DNA of 64,000 nucleotides from Globisporangium splendens (taxonomy: Eukaryota > Oomycota > Peronosporomycetes > Pythiales > Pythiaceae): positions 62,001-126,000 of the forward strand of contig VFIW01000010.1 in NCBI GenBank assembly GCA_006386115.1. Direction: 5' to 3'. Positions 50,236 through 62,731 of the stretch are shown here, one piece after another. Numbering within the stretch: position 1 is the first letter of the stretch; each line of letters begins with the position of its first letter. A program made the position numbers and the translations under genes. The notes under the pieces are model-generated. The model did no database searches and had not been told where the DNA came from. It saw only the letters and a program-made list of their open reading frames with translations.

Positions 50236-51364
50236 ATGAACTCGCACATGGCGGCGATGAAGAGCGTCGCGCGAGCAGCTCGCTTTAATGGCGTCCTTCT
50301 GGCTCCACAGCAGCCACTGCTGCTGCTGCTGCGACGACACGCCAGTGCGAGTGAGGCTCCTGCCGCCGTTGGCCGCATCAAAGGCGAAAACAGCGCTGGT
50401 GCACACGCTGCGAACGCGCGGGGAGCCTCGGCATCGACTCCGCGGGTTCTTCTCGCGCACCACTGGAATCAAAGCCGCTACAGCGCGCTGCCAGCGACAG
50501 CGATCTCCAGACGATTCTTCAGTGCGTCGCCGCTGCATTTCGACACTCATCGTGTCGTCAAGCGGCTTCAAGAGCAAGGTGCGGTGTTGCTGTTGGTGTG
50601 TGCATGCTGCTGGTACGAACACGTTGATCCCACGCACATTGTGGTGTATGCATTGCACAGGCTTTAGCGCGGAGCAATCGGAAGCCATCTTGGACGTGAT
50701 GAAGGACGCGATGGCTGACTCGTTGGACGCGCAGTCGCGCGTCGTACGTTGTGTCCATGTTGGTTGGACGCCATCCATTATGCGAAACTCATCTCTGTGT
50801 GCATGTGTGTGGGTGCAGCTTGCGACCAAGTCGGAGCATGTGGAGCTCAAGGCCGAGCTCTCGGAGCGCGTGTTCAACTCGACCCTCAAGTTTGGTACGG
50901 ACCTCGTTGCCTTGTTGTTCATCTGTGTGCTGTAAGCGCAATGAGGCAGTGGTGCAGCTCTTACTAAAACTGACGCGCTCGTGAATGTGGTTCTTTAACT
51001 GTGCAGACATTGCGCAGCGCCACATGCGCGAGCTGCTCGAGCGCGATTTCAACAACCTGAAACAGGATATCCGCATGCTCGAGAAGATCGATTTCGACAA
51101 AATCCGCGTCGAGATCGCAGAAATAGAGAAAAAAGTGTGTGAAAGTGGTCTTGCATTCCAATGAGAATGCTCTTGAGATGCTCTTAATGCTGACGCGTTT
51201 CTCTTCCTGTGTAGTTTTTATTACAAAAGCAGGCCGAAGACGAGACGCTCAACGAGCTCCGGCTCTCGATGGAGAAGGTCGAGAAGCGCATGCTGCAGTA
51301 CGCGGTCGGCTTCGCCGGTACGATCATGGCTGTCGGCGCCGCGCTCATGCGGTTGGTGTTGTAA
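50236..51364 (+). CDS. CCDC90/MCUR1-like mitochondrial coiled-coil protein (DUF1640), five exons
   Basis: Exons 50236-50578, 50661-50743, 50819-50894, 51007-51134 and 51215-51364 are all in phase and give 259 residues. The family fingerprint is continuous across exons: FDTHRVVKRLQEQGFSAEQS, EAILDVMKDAMADSL, LKAELSERVFNSTLKFDIAQ, a coiled coil (RELLERDFNNLKQDIRMLEK) and a C-terminal transmembrane helix (YAVGFAGTIMAVGAALMRLV). The N-terminal 100 residues are Ala/Arg/Ser-rich with few acids, ending RRFFSASPLHF, a typical matrix-targeting region. The proteins sit in the inner mitochondrial membrane; MCUR1 has been linked to calcium uniporter and complex IV assembly. The initiating Met could be at codon 1, 5 or 8. 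Confidence 0.9.
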
Positions 51365-51528
51365 AGATGGTATCTTTCCTCCTCAAAAGAGTGCGTGGCT
51401 TTCGACGCCATTGCTCCTTTCTGGTTGTTGGCACCACCATCGTCACAGCTGCTAGTTTGCAATTGACAAATAAATGCAGACAAATTTCACACCTGTTTCG
51501 GGGTTTGGAGTACCTTTTTTCCTTGCTT

Positions 51529-54500
51529 CTATTGGAATTCTCGACTTCGGTCGATTGTCGAGTCCTGAACGCGCGACGTCGCACTCGCCAAACGCGATGC
51601 ACTGCCCAGAATACTTCCCAGGACGCCACCTCCACCGCCGCTGGATCTGTGGCTCGCACTCGATGGTCTACTGCTTGGAGCGCTTGACGCTGCAGGCGAT
51701 GGCGTCCTTCTACTAATTGGTGGTCGCTGGTGGTTTGCTGAGTTGGTCGTCGAAACCGTCACCGAGCGGTGTCCGCCTCGGCTGCTGCCAGTGCTGCCGC
51801 TGCTTTGTCCTCCCCTCGGTGGCATTGACATCTGCGAAATTCTCTGCTGTTGCTCGCGAGCATGATACTTGTGACCAGGTGGGGAAAGAGACTGATGCTG
51901 GCCATCGTTATACGGTCTCTTTCGACGTTCGTGTGTGTCATGACCACGGTCGACAGCAGGCTTTCGCACCGGTGGAGGCTCGTTCTCCATGCAAAATTCT
52001 TTCGCCGAGATGGACTTTGGCGGTTCTATCGAGACTTCGGTGGCGGTCGGCGTAGATGGATGGCTTCGTCGCTCATCTCTCCTGCGATCTTGATGACGTT
52101 GATAATCGTGGTCTGCTCGGTGCGCGTCACGAGGAGAGTACTTGCTCCGCTCGTTTCCATGTCGCGGTCGCTTCGATCGATGCTGATCTTCTACGTCTCT
52201 TGGGTGGCTACTTCGATCTCCATCTCGTCCATATTCTCGTTTCTTCAAACGATCATAGTCTCGGTCGTTATGGTTGCTTCCGCTCGAACTTGGTCGGGAA
52301 TCATATCTCTCCAAACGAGAATCATTTGAACTCGTATGTACCGCATGCCGATCACTTGAAGACGAGGATCTTGCCTCTGAGACAACCACTGAGCTCTTGG
52401 AATCGGACAACGACTTCGTAGTTGCACTTGCAAATGGCGTTATTGCGGGAAGGTCCGGTAGCTGATTGCTACTGCTAGGAGGCATTCCTCGCTCGGCATT
52501 GTCCTCCTTCTTGATGTCTTTCTCGCCAGTAGGTTGCTTTGACTCAACCTCATCTTTTACTGCCAAAGCAGGAGTCGAGGAAGCATCTGCTGCTGCTGCT
52601 ACTGTACTGCTTTCTTGTTTCATCTCTACATTCTGTGGCAGTTCACTTGTCTTCTCTGGACTTTTCGACGCGAACGAATCGGAAGGTTCAGTTGAGGCAG
52701 AAACAGCAGCAGGAGCAGCTACCTTTTTCATCGCTTTTTCGTGCATATCCCTGAAATGCTCGACCAAATGCTTGCTTTCGTCGCTCTCCAAGCGCTTCGA
52801 GACATCTGCAAAGTTGCTTCCTCGCGTTCGAATGACGAGTTTACGATCGTCCGCACTGCGAACGAGTGCAGACCACGTCTCGTCCCGCACGAGCGTATCC
52901 ACATGCCCGACGACAAACAGACAGAACCTCGCACGCGTAATCGCGACGTTCAAACGTCGAATATCCTTCAAGAAACCGATTCCACCGCGTCGAGACGCAC
53001 GAACACATGAGAAGATAATGACGTCCTTCTCACGGCCCTGGAAGCCATCGACCGTGTTCACTTCGATCGAGGTGGACGACGGGATACTCGATCGCGTGAT
53101 CTCGCGTCGCAGCACGCGAACTTGTTCCTTGTACGGCGACACAAAGCCAACGGACCAGTTATGTTTCCGGACGTCTGCACAAGTTTGAAACATGTTTTGG
53201 CAAATCTCGATGCAGAACTGCGCTTCAATGCGATTGTACTTGGACCCGTTCATGTCTTCTTCACTGGAATTCGTCACGTCATAGAGCAGGAACGGCTGGA
53301 AACGTGGAAATTTGTACACTCCCGGACACACTTTTTGAACACGTTCCATGACACTCGGTCCGTCAGTGAGCATCCCGCCGTAGAATCGTTTGGATGGGAA
53401 TTCACGCAAGAACGGGTGCATTCGGTACTGAACGCGCAGCATCGATGGTGCGACTCCACTTTCTGCGATACGCTCAAATAGCGAACGATCATAACGAGCA
53501 TTCGCTGCAACAACACTTTTCACCGTTGCTGGAAGCTGTTTTGGGTCCCCGACTAGCACGACTCGAGCGACGCGCTCGCGAATGGGCACCAACGTACTCA
53601 ATTCCACGGCTTGTGCTGCTTCGTCGATAATGAGTGCATCAAATCCTCGTTGCAACCCAGAGAGCGGTCCACTTCCAGATTTCGACAAGGTGCACGCAAT
53701 GATACTCGCTCGCGATAGAATCGCTCCTGTCATCTTCGTTCGGATCGCAAACACTTCATCTCGCAGCCGTCTCACTTCACCAGAGCATTTCGTCAGTTGA
53801 GCATGGATCTGAGCAAGTCCCTTTCGACTCTTTGGACCCTCAGAGGCATCTTTTGGCTTTTGATGAAAGTCTCGAATCGATTTTCTTAGCGTTTGCTGGG
53901 TCTCCTGCAACGAGCGCAGCTGGAGTGCCTTGGGGTGAATATCGAGCTCTCTCTTGATGATTTGCGGCAGACACACGGATTTGACGATATCTGGCGCATC
54001 TTCACTGGGGTTGCCCAGTCGCACGATGGAGAGCCAATCCTCGGATAAAGCCTCAGGGTGCACACTGGGAGCGTGAACTCTGGTGACTTTGCCCGTGCTG
54101 TCCATCAGCCCATCGGTGACAATACGTAGCACCAACTCATCGACCGCACCATTCGATGGAGCGCACAACAGGACATTGCAGCTTTTCCCCATAGATCGCG
54201 CAGCGGGATTCGACGAGATAACTCGCTGCCGCACAACGAGCGACGATGGCGCCGATGGCGACGGTTTGCGTGCCGAGAGCTTGTCTTCCAGTCGGCTTCG
54301 CACCGTTGTGGTATTTTTCAACGCTTGAATTGTTGCCTTCTTCACTGGTCCCGTATTAGGATCAGCATCAGTGCGCCGCAGAATACTCCCCATGCCTGAT
54401 GTCACAGCACTCAAAGAGAACGTCGGTCGAGCCGACGACGGCGATGGTTGAGCAGTGGACCCAATTTCCCGAGCCAATTGGAAATTGTTGAACCCGCTCT

Positions 54501-57500
54501 TGGTCGACTCTGCGCGAGGAGGCTTATTGCTGCTCTCTCCTTTGGCAACAGCCGCAGCGCTTGCCGCTGTACTAGTGCTTTTGAAACTGTTGGAAGGAAT
54601 AATAGCCGATGCAGGCGGCCGCAACGCTAAGAATCCGCTAAGCAAGCCCATGATCGTCTTGGTCTTTCCTGTTCCAGGTGGTCCCTGAAGCAAACTGATG
54701 CCGACGTTGTAGTTGTTCAAGACACTGTGCACCGACTGCAGCTGCGACTGGTTGTATTGCACTTTGATTGCATCCCATAGTTCCTGCGGTAGGAACCGTG
54801 GAGCGCGCTGCAGAGCATCCGATTCGTTCATGAGACTTGTCCATTTATCTTTGAGCTTGCTGGAAAGCGCCTTCACCTCTGCGTTGTCGTGCTTGCGGAG
54901 CTTGTTGATTGCTTTACCGATGCTAGTCGTCTACAAAGAAGACCGATAACATAAAACAATGTGAGTGGCCAGTAAACTGACAATACAATGCTTGTATACC
55001 TCGGGAAAATGTGTTCTTACCCGCAAGTCCATCAACGTCACGTCCATTTTATCCAGCCGCTTCAGCAACTTCACAACCTTGGCGTCAGCATCCGACGACT
55101 TGGAGCTTCGCAGCTCATCTATCGCTGTCGTGATGAGAATCAACTCTGTCTGAGTGGATTTATACACGTTTGGCGTCAAGATCGTTGTCCGCAAGTGTTC
55201 TGGAAGCATGTCGACAGACCGCAGAGAAATGTATTCACGAGCTGCTGTAGTCAGATTGCCAAGACAGTGGACTTTCCACTCCGAATCGGCGATAGCACTG
55301 GCTGACAGGGACTCAACGGTAAACGACCCCACTTCTTCCGTCACACTGTCGAGCTCCCCGTCATTGAGGAACAGCACTTTCACAATTTCTTCTTCCTCTG
55401 CATCTGGCTTCTTATCTGGCGCAGACCGCTTTCGCCCTTTTTCCGTCTCACTGATCATGATCACGCCAAGTAACTCGCGGTTCCCCATGAATCCAGATTG
55501 TTGATGATTCGCACCCGCAGCGATCCGCATGAGAACGACATCGCCGTTTCGAAACACTTTGTCCTTTGGCGTGCCTCGGCTTCGACTGTCATTCTTAAAA
55601 AACGAACTCGTGGCGGACTCGTCCACTTGCACGATTGTGAAATTGAGGCATCGCATCCCTTCACGGGGCTTTTCGGATTCGTAGCGGAGCAAATGGCCAC
55701 CTCCACTTGAGATGCATTTTCGAAGACCCTCTTGAAGCTCATTGTTGCATTCCTCCAGTAGCAAGGGGAGAAAAGCGTTCACATATTCCGAGCTCTTCTT
55801 AAACGTCATGTCGGGCGACGGGAGAACCTTATCAGACCGCTCGTTCTCAAACTCTCGCGTGAGTAGCATCGGCATGCAGAGTTGCAGCAGTTGACGATAA
55901 AACGGCAGCAACGAGCAAACTGGAATCGGTTTCTGCGTGTTTTTAATGCGATGAAAGAGTCCTGCAAACTGCAAAGCCTCGTCTTCTTCTTCTTCAGCTG
56001 GTTCCTCCGGTGCAGTGTTCACAACAGGACCACCAGATCTGTTTTCTGAGCGAGAGTAGCTTGATTGGTTGCCTCCACCGCCGTGAGCATGCGAAAGACC
56101 TTTGACAACCTGGGAAATGCTGAACGATGACTTCGGCTTGTCATCTCTCTCAGCTGGTGATGGTTGCCTACTTCTTGGAGCGCTGTACTCGGGCTCGGCG
56201 TAGAAACTATGGTTTTTCCGGGCAGCCGAGTCAAAGTACGTGTCGCTAGCACCAGTGAGATCCACTGCCATTTTTGCTTGAGCACGAGCAGCAGCTTTCG
56301 CACTCATGGGACGACTCGATGTGACAGCTTTTGAACTTCCGGTGACGTCAACAATCTCTCTGGCATCCTTTCTGGCTCTGGACGACGAAGACAGCGAAGA
56401 CGACGAGGGAGATGCTTGTGCCAGTGCCTCAGCTTCTCTACTTGTCCGCCAGTCTGAGATTGTTGATTGTTTTCTGGAGAACCAGTTTGATGTTCTGTCT
56501 AATTGCCGCAACTTTTTCGTCATCCGGGAAAAGTCAGTCGATCGTTTTGATTGAACCGAGGACGAAATGGCTCGAATGCTCTCAACTTGCCGCAGCGTGG
56601 CTTCATCCAGCAATACACTTCCACGGACCAGCGTCTCGAGTACAATCATCAAAACTTCTGCTGCGCGAGTTTTCTCGGCTGCTGATCCGGTCTCGATGCA
56701 GCGAACCAAAGGGACGATCAACCCTGCAGACCGCTTTGTCGCCGCGTTCGGATCTTTCATCACTTCGGTCCAAAACACCCAGAATGTGACCGCAAAATCC
56801 AAGACGCGAACCAAGATGGTCTCTTCTACCATCGCAATTCGCTTTTTCGGGTCGTACATACTGGACAGCACGGCAACTAAAAAATCGTTGACCAGGATCG
56901 GAAGCTTGCGCAGGCTCACGTTGGCAGAGTCAGCACCAGCAAGTGACGAACTCGATGTGTAGGTGCCGTCCAGTACTTTGAGGAGGGATGTTCCTACAAG
57001 TTCAAATATCTTTGACCACGTAAAGATGACCTTTTTCAACGTTGGCACAGTGACAACCAAGGAAAAGTCGTACAGTCGCAATGACTGCAACAGCGAGAGG
57101 ACACCTCGCAAAAAGGCCTCCGTGTTGCGGTGCACCGAGATCACTAATGACTCCAATACTGTCGTTGGCTTCCCTGGTGCATTCTTCGACGCTGCAACAT
57201 GAGTGAGTAGTCTACGGCGTGAATCAAAAGAAAGTTGCTGTCAGAGAACAATCGTGACAACTAGATCAAAAGAAACCAAATGCCCTTACCGTTTCATGCT
57301 CTGATCGACCTCACTCGTCGGACTCAGCAGACACAGACTCGTGTGTTGTGCCACAACTGGGAAGCGGAGCGGATTGGAAAGTCCTTTCACGAGCACTTCC
57401 TCACAGATGCTTGCCAAATAACTCATCAGATGGGCTTCATATTTCTTCAGAACGGTTTTGAAGCTGACAATTTCTTCTGGTACATTTTGCTGCGCCTCGA

Positions 57501-59939
57501 TGACGTTCAGTATCTCGGATACACCACCAATCGATTCAAAGAGTGCGCCATGAACAGTAACTGGGATCGTCGCTATGGCTCGCCACGTGCTCAACTTCCC
57601 CAACAGAAGCGTTATGATGGGCTTCGACTTGGTCATTTCCGCCACCTTTTCTCGAGTTAAGACGTCACCACTCCGAGTAAGGCACGTGAAGACGACATCG
57701 CGTGCGAGAAGCAAATGCTTACTTAGAATCGTAGAGCAGGTTATCGCGGCATGATCCACAAGCGCTGGCACGTTCTTGGGATCAACGATAACGTTGAAAA
57801 GATGAGTTCCCCAGAGCTGTTCCAAGTCCGAGCCACCAGCAGTGATCGTTGAATTTAGCCCACACGGCCACCAAAACGCACTCTCGGACACAGAATAATC
57901 GATGAGTTGAGATTCCGGCAGCGCGCCATCCTCAAAAACTTGTTCTTTCTTAGCTCCGCTGGACGACTGTAGTCGAGGCTCGTAGCAATCACACACGATT
58001 GAAGATACTGCTCTGGAACACGCGGCATTCAGAGTTGGCTCCGAGTATCGCTCCGGGCGATGGCGCTGGTCGATCAAGAACAGAAGTATTCGCTCCCGTG
58101 ATTTGAGATAAAAGTCTAGTTTCAGGCGATTTGACTAGATAGAAGGCGCATGATGCTGTTAGACCTCACTCACATTACTGTACCCACAATATGAAAACCA
58201 TCACACCTGTTTGGCTGAGATCTGGGGCGGTCGACTCGATGCAAGAAGAGGAGGAAGAAGTTCGATAAGCTGCTTTGTCACGAACACAAGCCACGCTGGC
58301 TGCTGACAGTGCTGCATCACCATATCAATGACCACTTTCGGTGAGTGGACAGTATGGTTCCAAAACCGATGCCCCAAACATCGAAGCAAAACAGAATAGC
58401 ACTTGCAAATCTACACATGGCGACGACATCAACCTGAGTCAATAAGTGAACATTTAGACACAGCAAAATAGGGACAATATTTCTCGTACCACAAACGTGA
58501 TTTGCTGGTTTGTTGTGGTCGGTTCAGCATCATTGAGGTAGTTGAAAACCAAGTCAGGAAGGTTGTCAAAGGACTCCAGCATCACTTCTAAGCTGGTTTC
58601 ATCCATTTGCTGCAGTTTAACAACAACAGTTAGACAACGTTTCAAGCACGCTACTACCGACAGCGAGTCATGCGCACCGACCTGCATGATTGTGTCGAGT
58701 GCTGCCCATAAAGTCTGGTTCGTAGGCGTCTTGATACAGTTTGTGGGCTCCAGAAACTACTCATAGTATCAGTAATTAACATGTTAGCATCGTTGGGCAA
58801 GTGATGACGCAATACATCACTTGAGCACTGCAAGCAACTCACCAGTGGCAGCTCTTCTGTTGTTTGCAGGTCCAGTGACAGCACAGGCGTATTGAATGAC
58901 TCGCTTTCCAGGATATACATCCACTCTTCGAGAACTTTCATGAACGGTTGGTCCTGTCCATTCTCCCCAGACAAGTCAATCGCGCCAAACTTTCGGACCA
59001 GCGAATTTGCCCAGCCGCTGTTTATCAAAAGAATGTGGCCGCATGTCAATATATCACAGCGTCGAAGAAGTTTAATAGCATTGGTGAACAGTTTGAGTAC
59101 TTCATACCGCACTCCTGAATCTGGTGACACGAGCAGTTGGTAGACGCCTACGCAGTTGCGAAGAAGGTCGTAATTAAGCATCTCTTTTGCGTCCAGTGGC
59201 GCTACAGTCAGCCACTAGATACACACAGAAAGCGTTAGCGATACGTGGCAGTCGTTCACGTTGAGCTCTTCTGCTGCACTCCCAACATACCTTCGAGATC
59301 ACACGAACGATGCGGAAATCCGAGTACAGCCGCCGTTGACTTAGAATCTCATACAGCGCAGTCGACGTCACGGTCGCAAATTTCTCCTTTTCCGCGCGCG
59401 ACGCGTGTGCTAACGTGCCGAGCAGCACGCCGCCACTCGGATCCAAGGACTTGAGCGTGAACACGCCATGGAGGCGATCGGCGTCCAACTGCGCGATCTT
59501 GTAGAAGAACGCCTTGATCGACGAAGGCGTGAATTCGTATTCCAACTCAATGCGCACACTCGGCAGCGACGCATGATAAATGTCGACACTAGAGACCACA
59601 TGCACACATAAGAAGAACCCCCAAAAAGGTCAACACCCGTCAACCCGATACATGCACGACACGCAGTTTGCCTTACCACTTGCAGCACCACCCCAGCTGC
59701 GTCGCCATCTTCTCGTAGAACACGCGCACGCTGTCGGCCGCGGGGTACAACTCGAGGATGCGCATCATGAACACCATGAGCGACGGGAAGCGACACCACC
59801 AGTGACCGTCAAAGGAACCCATGAGGAACTGGCCGACGCGGCCGTAGAGGCGCTGCTTCTCCACGACGGTCTGCGCGTCCTGCGCGCGGTCGTTGAGCTG
59901 CGCGATCTCATACTCGAACGCGCGCGCCTGGGCCTCCAT
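51529..59939 (-). CDS. Sen1/senataxin-like SF1 helicase with internal TFIIS N-terminal domain, eight exons
   Basis: Exons 59939-59677, 59588-59291, 59214-58843, 58756-58490, 58410-58207, 58134-57290, 57211-55021 and 54930-51529 are all phase-consistent and give 2613 residues. The first 1000 residues form a long alpha-helical repeat region of the senataxin N-terminal type. At about 1455-1510, across the last intron, lies a TFIIS N-terminal (LW) domain: KLLKRLDKMDVTLMDLR / TTSIGKAINKLRKHD, then LKDKWTSLM. Then comes the UPF1-like helicase: Walker A QGPPGTGKTKT at about 1562, IIDEAAQAVE at about 1917, GDPKQLPATV, QYRMHP, VNTVDGFQGREKDVI and RLNVAITRARF at about 2140. The C-terminal 450 residues are disordered, Ser/Arg/Lys/Asp-rich and nuclear-like. 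Expected role: RNA/DNA helicase in transcription termination and R-loop removal. The start at 59939 is the first in-frame ATG (GCCATGG). Confidence 0.9.
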
Positions 59940-59990
59940 GGCAGCTGCTGACTGACGCGCGCGCTTGATGGCGTCCAATGCTGCCACCTA

Positions 59991-60007
59991 TAATTGCGCG
60001 GAAATGA
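59991..60007 (-). promoter_or_regulatory. Initiator/FPR-like motif upstream of the Sen1-like gene
   Basis: The minus strand reads TCATTTCCGCGCAATTA, close to TCATTYYNCAWTTT, 52-68 bases before the ATG at 59939. It supports that ATG over an upstream alternative. Confidence 0.4.
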
Positions 60008-60470
60008 TAGAGCACCATCTCCCGCCAAAAATTGCAGCAATTGGAGAGAGACTGGATTGGTTGAAATGATGCAGCTCACTGTAATTTCAGCTAATGAAGA
60101 GCGTTATCGACTGAGTTTCTACCAACCAAGAACGCATAGAAAGGTGAAATTGAAGCTGAAGAATGGTGGGGACATCTTGCTTTTCCACCCAGTTCATGCT
60201 CAACTGCTGTTTAAGCTCGGTGTGGCTAAATTGGGGTGAGTGCGTGCATCTCATTAATGTGCCCATTGCCTCGTGCAATTCTGCAGTGCTCCCCACTCGT
60301 GCCGTTCTCAATAGCATGTTGTGCCCACAGATAACGTGCGTGTGTGCTTGCACTACATTGTGAACGACTCGTTGGTGCAGCATACCGCCTGCTACTGCTA
60401 CCATTGCATGGTTGTGACATCAGTCGATATGATCCAAAACTTGACAACTTCAGCAAGCACACCATGCAAA

Positions 60471-60490
60471 CACACACACACACACACACA
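60471..60490. repeat. (CA)10 microsatellite
   Basis: Ten uninterrupted CA units in the divergent intergenic region. Confidence 0.9.
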
Positions 60491-61074
60491 GTCTGCACGC
60501 ATCCGCATGGAGACTGTGTGAATGTGTGTTTTTTTGCACATGTGTTGTGTCCACTGATAACGCGTCGGGCATGTGATGTCATTGCGCTGCGTGCAGTCGT
60601 TCAAGATGACACAAGTGGCGAGTGCGCCTCTTTTTTTTGTGTCAAGCTGTGTCCACTCCTGGGGTTGCTACGCGCTGTGAGCCGTTCATGCAACCACACC
60701 ATTTGCAGTAATACTTGGCACGCAGTTGCCTGATAACGCGCAAACATCGGTTGCATGCTGCATCCTCCAGCTCACGTGGACAGATCCGTCATCGTCATAT
60801 GAGCGCGAGGCCATATGACAGTTCACTCTCTTTGCTAAACAACTTCAACTCCGGCCACGCGTTCCCAATCTGGTGATGCGTGCATTCTGCGTCATCGCAG
60901 CTCTTGATCAGAACTCTCGTGACGTGTTCTCAACCTGACACTGTACTTGCTCAGCTAGGTACTGATTTGCTGCTGTCTCATGCACCTGATGGATCCGATC
61001 ATTTGGTGCATCCACTTGGGTTGCGCGTTGCTCAGCCCAACGAGACTCTCACTATTGAATTATCTGCTTGGAAG

Positions 61075-61896
61075 ATGGCACGCAAGGCTGTGGCGTTCGC
61101 GCTGCTGACGTGTCCGCCCGCGGCGGTGGCGCTGCTGAGCTTGCTCGTGTTCCAGACGTCGCGTCCCGTGGCGCTCACCGTGGGCTTCCTGTCGGCGTTC
61201 ATGTTCTGTGATATGTGGTATTTCCTGCGCATGGCCGCGCATTCGCTCTCATTGCTTATTCACGACGTGAAGGTGGGACGCGGCGCCGCGCAACCCGGCG
61301 AACCGCGGCGTCACCTCTTCGCTGTGAGCGAGCTGCCCGGACGCATCCTCCTCAACGACATCGACCGCAATGGCCACTGCAACAATGCGCGCTACTTTCG
61401 CGAGTGCGGCTTTGGCCGCCGCGATCTCTGGCAGGTATGATTGATAGATACACTATTGAGACTTCCACACCATTCTCACTCTCTGTATGTTTGTGTTATG
61501 CTGCGATGACTGCAGCACAATGGGATCTGGGCGATTGTGACGGCGAACGGCGGGAACCTCGTCGTCGGGTCGCAAACCGTGCGCTACCGTCGCGAGCTGT
61601 CGTTCGGCGAGGTGTACACGCTCGAGACCCGCGTGCTGGGCTGGGACAACCGCGCGTTCTACGTTGAACATCGGTTCGTGACACAGCCCAAATCCAGTGG
61701 CAGCAAGTTCATCAACGCCATCATCATCGTCAAGAACACGGTGCTGGGCAGCCTCGGACCCGAGAAGCTCGTCGCCAAGCTGCCGAACGCACGGGAAGAC
61801 GAGCAGGCTCGTCCGAGCATGCCGCCGGACGTCGCTGCGTGGATCGACAGCAACAACATCTCGAGCAAACTGCTGCGCTCCGAGAGCAGCAAGTGA
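61075..61896 (+). CDS. THEM6-like hot-dog fold (thioesterase-like) membrane protein, two exons
   Basis: Exons 61075-61434 and 61516-61896 join in phase 0 and give 246 residues. The N-terminus has two hydrophobic stretches (AVAFALLTCPPAAVALLSLL; ALTVGFLSAFMFCDMWYFL) acting as signal-anchor. The hot-dog domain follows: LPGRILLNDIDRNGHCNNAR with the D-x-N/D-x-H-x-NN-x-Y/R active-site-like helix start, then RRELSFGEVYTLETRVLGWD and NRAFYVEHRFVTQ. This order matches the THEM6/UPF0670 group of 4HBT relatives, which in animals is an ER protein tied to lipid homeostasis. The Asp-x-x-x-His-x-Asn pattern is kept, so activity is possible but unproven. The frame is open upstream to 60880; the ATG at 61075 is the one that begins directly before the membrane anchor. 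Confidence 0.8.
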
Positions 61897-62365
61897 GCAG
61901 TATAAAGCTTTGTAATAGAAGGGTGGCGCCAATTTTCTAGCGCCGAGTTCATTTGAATAGATACGATAGACAATGAACGGAGTGATTGATAACGACGATA
62001 TATGCTTGTTGCTGTAAGTGCGTTTTCATTGTCATTGTTACGTGTTGTAGTGCTTCAACAACAACATGCCCAGGGCTCCGTTTATAAATATCACGTTAGC
62101 AGCCCGTCCAAGCAAACACGACGACAAATACGCAGCGCTATCCGCGTCCTCCTTATAGATCGCCTTGGGCTTGGGGGTTGGTTGGATGCTTCATAAATTG
62201 CGAGGATTGAATTGATATGGCACAGTAGCTGATAATTGGTACACCACCCAGTAGTCGATAGGGTCTTCTAGAAGAAAAAGAATAAGCAAAGAGCGCATTT
62301 CGCTCTTCCCTTCGTACGCGTCAACAGATCCGAGTAAAGCGAGCCCTTTGAGCCCCCTTGCTTCT
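61897..62365. other. Convergent 3' flank
   Basis: About 470 bases between the THEM6-like gene and the small acidic gene. Nothing recognisable. Confidence 0.45.
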
Positions 62366-62731
62366 TTACTCGTCGTCCTCGTCTTCTTCGCGGTCGTCCT
62401 CCATGATCGAGTTGAGTCCGGACTCGGATGTCTTGCTGGACGGCGAGCACGCGAGCGTGGCCGCCACGTTCACATACGAGCGGCGCGGATACGAGAGCTC
62501 CTGTTAAACAAAAGCAATCACAGCCATCAGTTCAACTGGTTTCTGGTGGTTTGCTTCCTCTCCATGTCTTTGCATCGGCGGCGTTGCTCCTCCCATGCGG
62601 TACGAGTGTTGCCATACAGTAGCATGACGCACCTCGAGGATCATTTGCGCCATCTCATCGTCGTCGTTCAGCGCCATGAAGCAGCTCAGCTGGCGGTGCG
62701 CGTCAAACGTCATGTTCGTGGGGCTGTCCAT
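62366..62731 (-). CDS. Small acidic protein, two exons, family unknown
   Basis: Exons 62731-62633 and 62500-62366 join in phase 0 (ATCCTCGAG/GAGCTCTCG) to give 77 residues. The N-terminal half (MDSPTNMTFDAHRQLSCFMA) has a mixed helical pattern, the middle reads ELSYPRRSYVNVAATLA, and the C-terminus is a strongly acidic tail (MEDDREEDEDDE). The high-GC third positions across both exons and clean splice sites argue for a real gene. I do not recognise the family. The frame is open further upstream (to about 63001), so a longer first exon is possible. Confidence 0.5.

Larger units (their letters stand above)
59940..61074. other. Divergent intergenic region, Sen1-like / THEM6-like genes
   Basis: About 1.1 kb. 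Holds the Sen1-like initiator motif, a (CA)10 tract at 60471-60490 and two related phrases, TGTGCCCACAGATAACG (near 60319) and TGTGTCCACTGATAACG (near 60546). No gene seen. Confidence 0.45.

Noticed and set aside
60309..60580. Possible degenerate duplication around two (T)GTGYCCACWGATAACG phrases
   Set aside because: Only about 17 bases match well; flanks do not align, so chance or very old duplication cannot be separated.
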